This document shows positions 16,572 to 24,630 of a DNA stretch of 64,000 nt, in pieces (within the stretch, counting starts at the first letter, position 1; the number at the start of each line of letters is the position of its first letter). The position numbers and the translations under genes were made by a program. Below the pieces are notes generated by a model. That model saw only the letters and a list, made by a program, of their open reading frames with translations, made no database searches and was not told the origin of the DNA. The DNA is taken from assembly GCA_023663685.1 (NCBI GenBank), contig JAMPHB010000001.1, forward strand, positions 421,120 to 485,119, read 5' to 3'. Source of the DNA: Blautia sp. Lineage in GTDB: Bacteria; Bacillota; Clostridia; Lachnospirales; Lachnospiraceae.

Positions 16572-17528
16572 ATGAGTACGAACGATGCAGCAGCGTTGGA
16601 ACAGCAGAGAGCGAGAAGAAAGAGGATCAACCGGATTAAGACCGGGATTATTCTGACCATCTCGATCTGGATACTTGTTTCATTACTTGCGATCATTCTT
16701 CTGACTGTTCAGGTAGTGCAGTTGAACCGGAGGCTGAATAAGCTGGAGGACACTGTCAACAGACCCGGGGAGTCAGTGAATGTGCCGGATACGCAGCCGG
16801 CGGTTGAGGAGTCGGAGAATTCTGAATCGGAGCCCCTCTCCTATGAGAATATTGTAACCGGGATTGATACGCCGGACAACATGGCGGCCGAGGGGGACGA
16901 GCATCTGGTTTACCTGACCTTTGATGGCAGCCCCAATGTGAATACGGACGAGGTACTGGATGTTTTGAAGGAGCGCGGCGTCAAGGCTACATTTTTTGTG
17001 GTGGGTGACGAGTCCGGAGAGATGGATGACGTGTACAAGCGGATTGTCGAGGAAGGGCATACGCTTGGTATGCACTCCTTTTCGAACCAGTACAGTACGA
17101 TCTATGCCTCTACAGATGCCTTTTTTGACGACTATAAAAGGCTGGCGGATTATCTGGAGACAGTGACTGGCGTGCAGTGCAAATATTACCGCTTTCCCGG
17201 GGGAAGCAGCAATGAAATCAGCAATGTCAATATGGCGGAATTTGTCCACATATTAAATGAAAATGATGTGGTATACTATGACTGGAACGTATCTGCCGGA
17301 GATGCTGCCGCGGAATATTCCGTGGAGGATGTGATCTCCAATGTGACGAACGGAGTGTCCAGATATAAGACCTCGGTGGTGCTTTTGCACGACGGGGAGA
17401 ACAAGTCAACAACGGTGGAGGCTCTGGGAGACCTCATTGATGCATTACAGGATATGGATGCTGAGATTCTGCCGATTGATGAAGATACAAAGGTGATTCA
17501 ATATATCAAAGCGGATAGTGTTGAATAG
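16572..17528 (+). CDS. Membrane-anchored polysaccharide deacetylase-like protein with altered active site
   Basis: The 318-residue product has a basic N-terminus, one membrane helix (about residues 24-48), a spacer and an extracytoplasmic NodB domain (about residues 110-310). The fold is clear from Y-L-T-F-D, V-K-A-T-F-F-V-V-G, G-H-T-L-G-M-H-S, R-F-P-G-G-S-S-N and V-L-L-H-D. Family enzymes deacetylate chitin-like or peptidoglycan sugars using a TFDDG and H-[ST]-x-x-H metal site. Here these read T-F-D-G-S (D118, G119) and H168-S-F-S-N172, so one Asp and one His metal ligand are missing. Catalysis may be lost or changed. ATG 16572 follows GGAGG. Confidence 0.82.
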   Translation: MSTNDAAALEQQRARRKRINRIKTGIILTISIWILVSLLAIILLTVQVVQLNRRLNKLEDTVNRPGESVNVPDTQPAVEESENSESEPLSYENIVTGIDTPDNMAAEGDEHLVYLTFDGSPNVNTDEVLDVLKERGVKATFFVVGDESGEMDDVYKRIVEEGHTLGMHSFSNQYSTIYASTDAFFDDYKRLADYLETVTGVQCKYYRFPGGSSNEISNVNMAEFVHILNENDVVYYDWNVSAGDAAAEYSVEDVISNVTNGVSRYKTSVVLLHDGENKSTTVEALGDLIDALQDMDAEILPIDEDTKVIQYIKADSVE

Positions 17529-17548
17529 AATTGCATGGAGGAAACAGG

Positions 17549-18391
17549 ATGGGATTATTTAAGGATTTTAAAGAAGATTTTTCGCAGGCGGTGAATGAGA
17601 TGATGCCCGGCGCGGATATTCCGCAGGAGGAAGTGAAGGATGATGCGCTGGTCGTGGATACCTTAAGCGAAGATGTGGATGTGCGTTCTGAGCTCTCGAA
17701 GCTGGACGGTCTTCTGGAGGAGGTGCAGGGCATCTCCAAGCCAATCGAGCAGGAGCTTCCGCCGTTAGAGCCGGCGCCTAAGCAGGCTTCCAGACCGGGT
17801 AGAAAGCAGGCTGCACCAGCGCCAAAACAAGCAAGTACAGTACAGGAGGAAAACATAACAATGAGTGACGCAGTAAAAGAGATAGCAAACACAGCAAGCA
17901 CGGCAGGGGCTGCACCGGTAAATGCAGCTTCCGGCGAGGTAGTCGATGAGACGACGGTGATTACGGCAAGCACAGTTTTGACAGGCGATCTTACCACCGC
18001 AGGTTCCTTTGATATTCAGGGAACGATCAACGGCAATGTGACCTGCAATGGCAAGATGTCCGTGACCGGAACGATCAACGGCAACAGTGCGGCCAGCGAA
18101 TTCTTTGCAGATGTTGCGAAGATTGAGGGCGAGGTCATCAGCTCCGGGACGGTGAAGATTGGCGCAGGTTCTGTGATCATCGGCAATATTTCCGCCTCCT
18201 CCGCAGTGATTGCGGGAGCGGTCAAGGGAGATATCGACGTGCAGGGGCCGGTTGTGGTGGATACATCGGCGGTTATCATGGGCAATATCAAGTCCCGCTC
18301 TGTACAGATCAATAACGGCGCCGTGATCGAGGGCTTCTGCTCCCAGTGCTATGCGGACATTGATGTGCAGGGACTTTTTGACGGCAAGTAA
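17549..18391 (+). CDS. Bactofilin family (polymer-forming cytoskeletal) protein
   Basis: Bactofilins self-assemble into membrane-associated filaments that position cell-wall enzymes. The 280-residue product has an N-terminal region (about residues 1-130) with an acidic and then Pro/Lys/Gln-rich stretch. A right-handed beta-helix domain follows (about 135-275) with repeated hydrophobic-Gly patterns such as T-I-N-G-N-V, G-N-I-S-A-S-S and G-N-I-K-S-R-S-V. ATG 17549 follows GGAGG. A second strong start at 17861 could yield the beta-helix domain alone. It lies between a cell-wall-type gene and pyrH. Confidence 0.85.
   Translation: MGLFKDFKEDFSQAVNEMMPGADIPQEEVKDDALVVDTLSEDVDVRSELSKLDGLLEEVQGISKPIEQELPPLEPAPKQASRPGRKQAAPAPKQASTVQEENITMSDAVKEIANTASTAGAAPVNAASGEVVDETTVITASTVLTGDLTTAGSFDIQGTINGNVTCNGKMSVTGTINGNSAASEFFADVAKIEGEVISSGTVKIGAGSVIIGNISASSAVIAGAVKGDIDVQGPVVVDTSAVIMGNIKSRSVQINNGAVIEGFCSQCYADIDVQGLFDGK
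17844..17863 (+). promoter_or_regulatory. Possible internal ribosome binding site and start in the bactofilin gene
   Basis: A full AGGAGG (17844-17849) lies 11 bases before an in-frame ATG (17861) at codon 105. Translation from here would give about 176 residues, starting M-S-D-A-V-K-E-I-A and containing the whole bactofilin domain. Confidence 0.45.
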
Positions 18392-18433
18392 TTTCATAGG
18401 TGAAGGTATCAGTAAGACATAGGGGGGAGCCGG

Positions 18434-19135
18434 ATGAGCAGACGAATTTTGTTGAAACTAAGCGGTGAAGCTTTGGCGGGAGAAAAGCATCAGGGCTTTG
18501 ATGAGCCGACGGTTACACTCGTCGCCAGGCAGGTAAAGAAGCTGGTGGACTCCGGAGTGCAGGTGGGAATTGTCATTGGGGGAGGCAATTTCTGGAGGGG
18601 AAGAACCAGCGAGACCATTGACCGGACAAAGGCGGATCAGATCGGAATGCTCGCCACGGTGATGAACTGTATCTATGTGTCTGAGATTTTCCGTTCTGTG
18701 GGGATGCGGACATCTGTGCTCACGCCTTTTGAGTGCGGCAATATGACGAAGCTGTTTTCCAAGGACAGGGCGAACAAGTATTTTGCCCATGATATGGTGG
18801 TCTTCTTTGCGGGAGGCACGGGGCATCCGTATTTTTCCACGGATACGGCGACGGTGCTTCGCGCGGTGGAGATTGAGGCAGAGGGTATCTATCTCGCAAA
18901 GGCCATTGACGGAGTGTACGACAGTGACCCGAAGGTGAATCCGAATGCCGTAAAGTATGATGAGGTGTCAATCCATGAGGTGATTGAAAAGCAGCTCATG
19001 GTGGTAGATCTGACGGCTTCTGTTCTTTGTATGGAGAATAGGATGCCGATGTATGTATTTGGACTGAACGAGAGCGACAGTATTGTGAATGCCGTAGGCG
19101 GAAATTTCAGCGGAACGAAGGTTACGGTAGAGTGA
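18434..19135 (+). CDS. pyrH: UMP kinase
   Basis: This kinase phosphorylates UMP to UDP for pyrimidine nucleotide synthesis. The 233-residue product shows L-K-L-S-G-E-A-L, V-I-G-G-G-N-F-W-R-G and T-G-H-P-Y-F-S-T-D-T of the bacterial family. The ribosome binding site is GGGGGGAG. It is followed by frr, the conserved pyrH-frr pair. Confidence 0.97.
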   Translation: MSRRILLKLSGEALAGEKHQGFDEPTVTLVARQVKKLVDSGVQVGIVIGGGNFWRGRTSETIDRTKADQIGMLATVMNCIYVSEIFRSVGMRTSVLTPFECGNMTKLFSKDRANKYFAHDMVVFFAGGTGHPYFSTDTATVLRAVEIEAEGIYLAKAIDGVYDSDPKVNPNAVKYDEVSIHEVIEKQLMVVDLTASVLCMENRMPMYVFGLNESDSIVNAVGGNFSGTKVTVE

Positions 19136-19148
19136 TGGGAGGGTGTTT

Positions 19149-19703
19149 ATGGATAAGAGATTAGAGAGCTTTGAGAGTAAGATGGGAAAGAGCCTGGCCA
19201 ATCTGGAGGAGGAGTACGCAGGTATCCGTGCAGGGCGCGCAAATCCTCATCTGCTCGACAAGCTGCGTGTAGATTATTACGGTACGCCGTCCCCGATTCA
19301 GAGCGTTGCCAACGTCAGTGTTCCAGAGCCGAGAATGATTCAGATTCAGCCGTGGGAGGCTTCCATGGTGAAGGAGATTGAGAAGGTCATTATGGCTTCG
19401 GATCTTGGAATCAATCCGACGAACGACGGCAAGCTGATTCGGCTGGTATTCCCGGAGCTTACGGAGGAGCGCCGTAAGGAGCTGGCGAAGGATATCAAGA
19501 AGAAGGGGGAAAATGCGAAGGTGGCGATTCGCAATATCCGCAGGGATGCGATGGAGCATTTCAAGAAGCTCGGCAAGAGTGAGGATATTTCCGAGGACGA
19601 GATCAGGGATCTCGAGGACGGTATCCAGAAGCTGACGGATCAGTATGTGGGGAAGATTGACAAGGCTGTAGAGGAGAAATCCAAAGAAATCCTCACGGTT
19701 TAA
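19149..19703 (+). CDS. frr: Ribosome recycling factor
   Basis: RRF splits post-termination ribosomes together with EF-G. The 184-residue product shows the typical R-A-G-R-A-N-P-H-L-L-D and the C-terminal helices K-I-D-K-A-V-E-E-K-S-K-E-I-L. ATG 19149 is placed by GGGAGGGTG; the GTG six bases earlier is less likely. Confidence 0.97.
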   Translation: MDKRLESFESKMGKSLANLEEEYAGIRAGRANPHLLDKLRVDYYGTPSPIQSVANVSVPEPRMIQIQPWEASMVKEIEKVIMASDLGINPTNDGKLIRLVFPELTEERRKELAKDIKKKGENAKVAIRNIRRDAMEHFKKLGKSEDISEDEIRDLEDGIQKLTDQYVGKIDKAVEEKSKEILTV

Positions 19704-19717
19704 TGTGTGTGACACAT

Positions 19718-19747
19718 AAGGGGCATTGCCTAGGGCATGTCCCTTTT
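19718..19747 (+). terminator. Probable terminator after frr
   Basis: AAGGGGCAT (19718-19726) pairs with ATGTCCCTT (19737-19745) with one G-U pair. A second GCC/GGC stem in the loop extends the hairpin with one bulged base. Only four Ts follow, so it may be partial and let some transcription into uppS. Confidence 0.55.
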
Positions 19748-19809
19748 CCAGTTGTGTCCGTAAGTTTATGATTTTTTAAGAATCTGTTCAGGCAATGAAG
19801 GGGTTGTAC

Positions 19810-20526
19810 ATGAATATACCGAAGCATGTAGCCATTATTTTGGATGGCAATGGCCGTTGGGCAAAAAGCAAGGGTATGCCGCGCAATTACGGGCATACCA
19901 TGGGGGCAAAAAATGTAGAGACGGTCTGTCAGGCGGCGTCTGCCCTCGGCATACAATACCTGACGCTCTACGCCTTTTCCACGGAGAACTGGAACCGTCC
20001 TGCGGGCGAGGTGGAGGCGCTGATGAAGCTTTTGGAGAGCTATCTGAAGAACTGTATAAAAACTGCGGAGAAGAACCATATGCGGGTGCGCGTGATCGGA
20101 GAGCCGGGGCGTCTTTCTGAGGATTTTCAGAAGAAAATCCGAGCGCTGGAGGAGGCCTCTGCGGCAAATACGGGGCTGAATCTGACCATCGCCATCAACT
20201 ACGGGAGCCGGGATGAGATGCTTCGCGCCATGCGCCGTATGGCGGAGGACTGTGTGGAGGGAAAGCTGGCTGTTTCGGACATTGACGAGGCGCGTTTTGC
20301 CTCTTATCTGGATACGAGGGAGCTGCCGGATCCGGATCTGCTGATCCGCACCAGCGGGGAGCAGCGGCTGTCCAACTATCTGCTGTGGCAGCTTGCCTAC
20401 AGTGAATTCTATTTTACCGATGTGCCCTGGCCGGACTTCCACAGAAAGGAGCTGGAGGCGGCCATCGAGGCGTACAATCAAAGAGACCGGAGATTTGGCG
20501 GCCTCACGAATGAGGCGGAGGCGTAA
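19810..20526 (+). CDS. uppS: Undecaprenyl diphosphate synthase (isoprenyl transferase)
   Basis: UppS adds eight isoprene units in cis to farnesyl diphosphate to make the lipid carrier for cell-wall sugars. The 238-residue product has the catalytic D-G-N-G-R-W-A and the signature L-I-R-T-S-G-E-Q-R-L-S-N-Y-L-L-W-Q. ATG 19810 follows AAGGGG; ATG 19795 lacks a good site. It opens a run of lipid and isoprenoid genes. Confidence 0.96.
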   Translation: MNIPKHVAIILDGNGRWAKSKGMPRNYGHTMGAKNVETVCQAASALGIQYLTLYAFSTENWNRPAGEVEALMKLLESYLKNCIKTAEKNHMRVRVIGEPGRLSEDFQKKIRALEEASAANTGLNLTIAINYGSRDEMLRAMRRMAEDCVEGKLAVSDIDEARFASYLDTRELPDPDLLIRTSGEQRLSNYLLWQLAYSEFYFTDVPWPDFHRKELEAAIEAYNQRDRRFGGLTNEAEA

Positions 20527-20527
20527 A

Positions 20528-21328
20528 ATGTTTAAGACGAGATTATTGAGCGGGATTGTGCTGGTAGTGCTTGCGCTGGTTTTGATTATTTCCGGCGGCA
20601 GGATTTTGCTTTTTTCTACCCTTGTGATCTCCTGCATCGGCATGTATGAGCTCTACCGGGTATTTGAGATGGAAAAAAGCATACTGGCGAAGCTGGGGTA
20701 TCTGGCGGCAATTGTGTATTATGCGAATCTGGAATGGGGATTTTTGCCCGATACGATGCTTCTTATCATGGCATTTTTGATTCTTCTCATGTTTGTGTTT
20801 GTGTTTGCTTATCCGAAGTATTCCAGCAGGGAGATGCTGGAGAGCTTTTTTGGAGTGTTTTATGTGGCAGTTATGCTGTCCTATGTCTATCAGCTCCGTA
20901 TGCTGCCCGGAGGCCTGTATCTGGCATTTCTGGTATTTTTGTGCTCCTGGGGCTGCGACACCTGCGCCTACTGTGTGGGGGTGCTGATTGGAAAGCATAA
21001 GATGTCGCCGAAGCTCTCTCCCAAAAAATCCGTGGAGGGCGCGGTGGGCGGCGTTGTGGGCGCGGCACTTTTGACGGCTCTCTACGCTTATGTGTTCAGG
21101 GAGCAGATGAATCTGACGGCGGCGACTGTCTGGATTCTGGCGGCGATTGCGGCAGTGGCGGCGGCAATCTCCATGGTGGGGGATTTGACAGCCTCCGCCA
21201 TCAAGCGGAATTTTGACGTCAAGGATTATGGACATCTGATTCCGGGGCATGGAGGAATATTAGACCGTTTTGACAGTATGATTATAACAGCGCCAATTCT
21301 TTTTTACCTCGCAAAGTATTTGATTTAG
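20528..21328 (+). CDS. cdsA: Phosphatidate cytidylyltransferase
   Basis: CdsA makes CDP-diacylglycerol, the precursor of anionic phospholipids, in the membrane. The 266-residue product has many hydrophobic segments and the C-terminal signature S-M-V-G-D-L-x-x-S-A-I-K-R, followed by K-D-Y-G-H-L-I-P-G-H-G-G-I-L-D-R-F-D-S. ATG 20528 begins one base after the uppS stop. Confidence 0.96.
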   Translation: MFKTRLLSGIVLVVLALVLIISGGRILLFSTLVISCIGMYELYRVFEMEKSILAKLGYLAAIVYYANLEWGFLPDTMLLIMAFLILLMFVFVFAYPKYSSREMLESFFGVFYVAVMLSYVYQLRMLPGGLYLAFLVFLCSWGCDTCAYCVGVLIGKHKMSPKLSPKKSVEGAVGGVVGAALLTALYAYVFREQMNLTAATVWILAAIAAVAAAISMVGDLTASAIKRNFDVKDYGHLIPGHGGILDRFDSMIITAPILFYLAKYLI

Positions 21329-21348
21329 GATCGTCCACGGGAGGATAT

Positions 21349-22497
21349 ATGGAACGAAGAAAAATCGCTATTTTGGGCTCCACAGGCTCCATAGGCACAC
21401 AGACGCTTGCCGTGGTGAAGGAACACGGGGATCTTGATGTGGCTGCGCTGGCCTGCGGCGGCAATATTGCGCTTTTAGAGGAGCAGATGCGCGCCTTTTC
21501 TCCGAGGCTTGTGAGCGTATGGGAGGAGAAGGATGCGGCGGAGCTTCGGGTTCGCACGGCAGATCTGGGGATTCCGGTGTGCTCCGGCATGGAAGGACTT
21601 TTGGAGGTGGCGTGTATAGAGGAGTCGGAGCTTTTGGTGACAGCCATTGTCGGGATGCTGGGGCTTCGGCCGACGATTGCGGCGATTGAGGCGGGGAAGG
21701 ACATTGCGCTGGCGAACAAGGAGACACTTGTGACGGCCGGGCATCTGATTATGCCGCTGGCGGCTGCCCACGGGGTGTCGATTCTTCCGGTGGACAGCGA
21801 GCACAGCGCCATTTTTCAGTCCCTGCAGGGAAATCAGGATAATCCCATTCAGAGGATACTTCTCACAGCCTCGGGAGGGCCGTTTCGGGGAAAGAGCAAA
21901 AAGGAGCTTGCATCAGTGCAGGTAAAGGACGCGCTGCGGCATCCGAGCTGGAGCATGGGCAAAAAGATTACGGTCGACTCTTCGACACTGGTAAACAAGG
22001 GGCTTGAGGTGATGGAGGCGCGGTGGCTGTTTGATGTGGCGCGCGACCGGATTGAGGTGGTGGTACATCCCCAGAGTGTGATCCACTCGGCAGTGGAGTA
22101 TGCGGATGGGGCGGTGATCGCCCAGCTCGGCACGCCCGATATGCGTCTGCCGATCCAGTATGCCCTTTATTATCCAAAGAGAAGACCGCTAAGCGGGCAG
22201 AGGCTGGATCTCTTTGCACTGGGAAGCCTGACCTTCGAGAGGCCGGATACCGACACCTTCCGGGGGCTGGCGCTGGCCTATGACGCCATGGAGAGGGGCG
22301 GAAATGTGCCCACCATCTACAATGCGGCCAACGAGCGGGCAGTGCAGCTCTTTTTGGAGGAAAAAATCCCCTATCCTGCAATCACGGAGATGATTGAGGA
22401 GGCAATGGCATGCGCCACATTTCGCAGAGAGCCGGACGTGGAGGAGATACTGGCGACAGAGCAGGAGGTCTATGAGTTCATAGAAGGCAGGTGGTAA
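21349..22497 (+). CDS. dxr: 1-deoxy-D-xylulose 5-phosphate reductoisomerase
   Basis: Dxr converts DXP to MEP with NADPH, the committed step of the MEP isoprenoid pathway. The 382-residue product has the nucleotide-binding G-S-T-G-S-I-G near its start, the metal/substrate loop D-S-E-H-S-A-I-F-Q and N-K-G-L-E-V-M-E-A. With uppS and ispG nearby, the cluster supplies the isoprenoid lipid carrier. Confidence 0.97.
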   Translation: MERRKIAILGSTGSIGTQTLAVVKEHGDLDVAALACGGNIALLEEQMRAFSPRLVSVWEEKDAAELRVRTADLGIPVCSGMEGLLEVACIEESELLVTAIVGMLGLRPTIAAIEAGKDIALANKETLVTAGHLIMPLAAAHGVSILPVDSEHSAIFQSLQGNQDNPIQRILLTASGGPFRGKSKKELASVQVKDALRHPSWSMGKKITVDSSTLVNKGLEVMEARWLFDVARDRIEVVVHPQSVIHSAVEYADGAVIAQLGTPDMRLPIQYALYYPKRRPLSGQRLDLFALGSLTFERPDTDTFRGLALAYDAMERGGNVPTIYNAANERAVQLFLEEKIPYPAITEMIEEAMACATFRREPDVEEILATEQEVYEFIEGRW

Positions 22498-22498
22498 A

Positions 22499-23545
22499 GT
22501 GAGAATAGTGAGTTTTATTATTGCTTTTTTGATTTTCAGCGTCATTGTAATATTCCATGAGCTGGGACATTTTTTGCTGGCGAAGGCCAACGGAATCCGC
22601 GTGAACGAGTTTTGTCTGGGGCTTGGCCCCACGGTTTTTGGTGTGCAGAAGGGGGAGACGAAATATTCCATCAAGCTCCTTCCCTTCGGCGGCGCCTGCA
22701 TGATGGAGGGAGAGGACGAGGAGTCGGAGGACGACAGAGCCTTTGGGAAAAAGTCGGTCTGGGCGAGAATGAGCGTGGTTTTTGCCGGCCCCTTCTTTAA
22801 TTTTATTATGGCCTTTGTCTTTGCTTTTATCATTCTCTGCTGTGAGGGCTACGACAGACCGGTGCTCTCCGGCGTGATTGACGGCTTTGCGGCGGACGAG
22901 GCAGAGATGCAGGCCGGGGATGAGATTGTGAAGATCAACAATATGTCCATTCATTTTTACCGGGAGATCAGCGCCTACTCGCTGTTTCACGCGGGGGAGA
23001 CGGCGGAGATCACCTATCTGCGAAACGGAGAGAAGCAGACGACGACGCTGACACCTAAGTACGACGAGGAATCCGGCCGCTATCTCTATGGCTTTACCTA
23101 CAGCGCCGCCCGGGAGAAATGCAGTGTCTGGGAGAGCTTTAAGAACAGTTTTTATGAAATCCGTTACTGGATTTATACGACGCTGTCGAGCCTTAAAATG
23201 CTTGTGACCGGAAATGCTTCCTTCAATGATATGAGCGGGCCGGTGGGAATCGTAAAAAATATCGGGGACACCTACACAGAGTCGGTGACGACAGATGGCT
23301 ATTATTATGCCATACTCAATATGTTAAACTGGGCGATTCTTTTGTCGGCGAACCTCGGGGTTATGAATCTTCTTCCTTTTCCGGCTCTGGACGGAGGCCG
23401 GCTTGTGTTTCTTATTGTGGAGGCTGTTCGAAGGAAGCGTCTGGATCCCAACAAGGAGGGCTTTGTCAACCTGATTGGGCTTGGGCTTTTGTTTCTTCTC
23501 ATGTTTGTGGTCATGTTTAACGATATTCGGAAGCTGTTTATTTAG
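22499..23545 (+). CDS. rseP: Site-2 intramembrane metalloprotease RseP/RasP
   Basis: The protease cuts anti-sigma factors and signal-peptide remnants inside the membrane. H-E-L-G-H is at residues 20-24 in the first helix, a PDZ domain lies in the middle (about residues 130-200), and the second zinc site N-L-L-P-F-P-A-L-D-G-G is in the C-terminal half. The start is a GTG one base after the dxr stop, behind AGGTGG. The 348-residue length is normal. Confidence 0.95.
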   Translation: MRIVSFIIAFLIFSVIVIFHELGHFLLAKANGIRVNEFCLGLGPTVFGVQKGETKYSIKLLPFGGACMMEGEDEESEDDRAFGKKSVWARMSVVFAGPFFNFIMAFVFAFIILCCEGYDRPVLSGVIDGFAADEAEMQAGDEIVKINNMSIHFYREISAYSLFHAGETAEITYLRNGEKQTTTLTPKYDEESGRYLYGFTYSAAREKCSVWESFKNSFYEIRYWIYTTLSSLKMLVTGNASFNDMSGPVGIVKNIGDTYTESVTTDGYYYAILNMLNWAILLSANLGVMNLLPFPALDGGRLVFLIVEAVRRKRLDPNKEGFVNLIGLGLLFLLMFVVMFNDIRKLFI

Positions 23546-23572
23546 ATTTACAATGCAGAACAGGGGGCGCTT

Positions 23573-24628
23573 ATGGGGCGTTATAAGACGAAAGAGGTAA
23601 AGATTGGAACCTGTGTGATTGGAGGGAATCACCCGATTGCCATTCAGTCCATGACGAACACGCCCACGGAGGACGTGGAGGCGACGGTGGCGCAGATTAA
23701 CGGGCTTGCGGCGGCGGGATGCGAGATTATCCGCTGTGCAGTGCCCACCATGGAGGCGGCCGCCGCCCTGACAGAAATCAAAAAGCAGATTGCGGTTCCG
23801 CTGGTGGCGGATATTCATTTTGACTACCGGCTGGCGATTGCCGCCATTGAGCACGGCGCGGATAAGATTCGCATCAATCCGGGGAATATCGGAAGCACAG
23901 GGCGGGTGCAGGCCGTGGTTGAGGCTGCGCGCGAGCGGAATGTGCCAATCCGCGTGGGCGTCAACAGCGGTTCTCTGGAGAAGGAGCTTGTGGAAAAATA
24001 CCACGGGGTCACGGCGGAGGGGCTTGTGGAGAGTGCGATGGATAAGGTGCGTCTGATCGAGGATATGGGCTATGACAATCTCGTGATCAGCATCAAGTCC
24101 TCCGATGTGATGATGTGCGTGGCGGCACACGAGCAGATTGCGAAGCTGACCGACCATCCGCTCCATGTGGGAATCACGGAGGCGGGCACGATTCTAAGAG
24201 GCAGCATCAAGTCGGCAATCGGCATTGGGCTGATCCTGCATCAGGGAATTGGCGATACAATCCGGGTATCCCTCACGAACGATCCCATAGAAGAGGTTCG
24301 GGCGGCAAAGCTCATTCTGCGCACGCTGGGGCTTTTAACCGGCGGCATTGAGGTCGTGTCCTGCCCGACCTGCGGGCGGACGAAGATAGATTTAATCGGT
24401 CTTGCCAATCAGGTAGAGGCCATGGTTGCAGAATTTCCGCTGGATATCCGGGTGGCGGTCATGGGCTGTGTCGTGAACGGCCCCGGGGAAGCAAAGGAGG
24501 CGGATATCGGAATCGCGGGCGGCATAGGCGAGGGTCTTATCATAAAACACGGGGAAGTGGTGAAGAAGGTGCCGGAGGCCGAGCTGCTTCCTGCACTGCG
24601 TTATGAGCTGGAGCATTGGGGTGAATAG
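23573..24628 (+). CDS. ispG: 4-hydroxy-3-methylbut-2-enyl diphosphate synthase
   Basis: IspG (GcpE) is the 4Fe-4S enzyme that converts MEcPP to HMBPP late in the MEP pathway. The 351-residue product has the N-terminal A-I-Q-S-M-T-N-T, the cluster ligands C-P-T-C-G-R and, further on, G-C-V-V-N-G-P-G-E. AGGGGGCG precedes the ATG. Confidence 0.97.
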   Translation: MGRYKTKEVKIGTCVIGGNHPIAIQSMTNTPTEDVEATVAQINGLAAAGCEIIRCAVPTMEAAAALTEIKKQIAVPLVADIHFDYRLAIAAIEHGADKIRINPGNIGSTGRVQAVVEAARERNVPIRVGVNSGSLEKELVEKYHGVTAEGLVESAMDKVRLIEDMGYDNLVISIKSSDVMMCVAAHEQIAKLTDHPLHVGITEAGTILRGSIKSAIGIGLILHQGIGDTIRVSLTNDPIEEVRAAKLILRTLGLLTGGIEVVSCPTCGRTKIDLIGLANQVEAMVAEFPLDIRVAVMGCVVNGPGEAKEADIGIAGGIGEGLIIKHGEVVKKVPEAELLPALRYELEHWGE

Positions 24629-24630
24629 AG

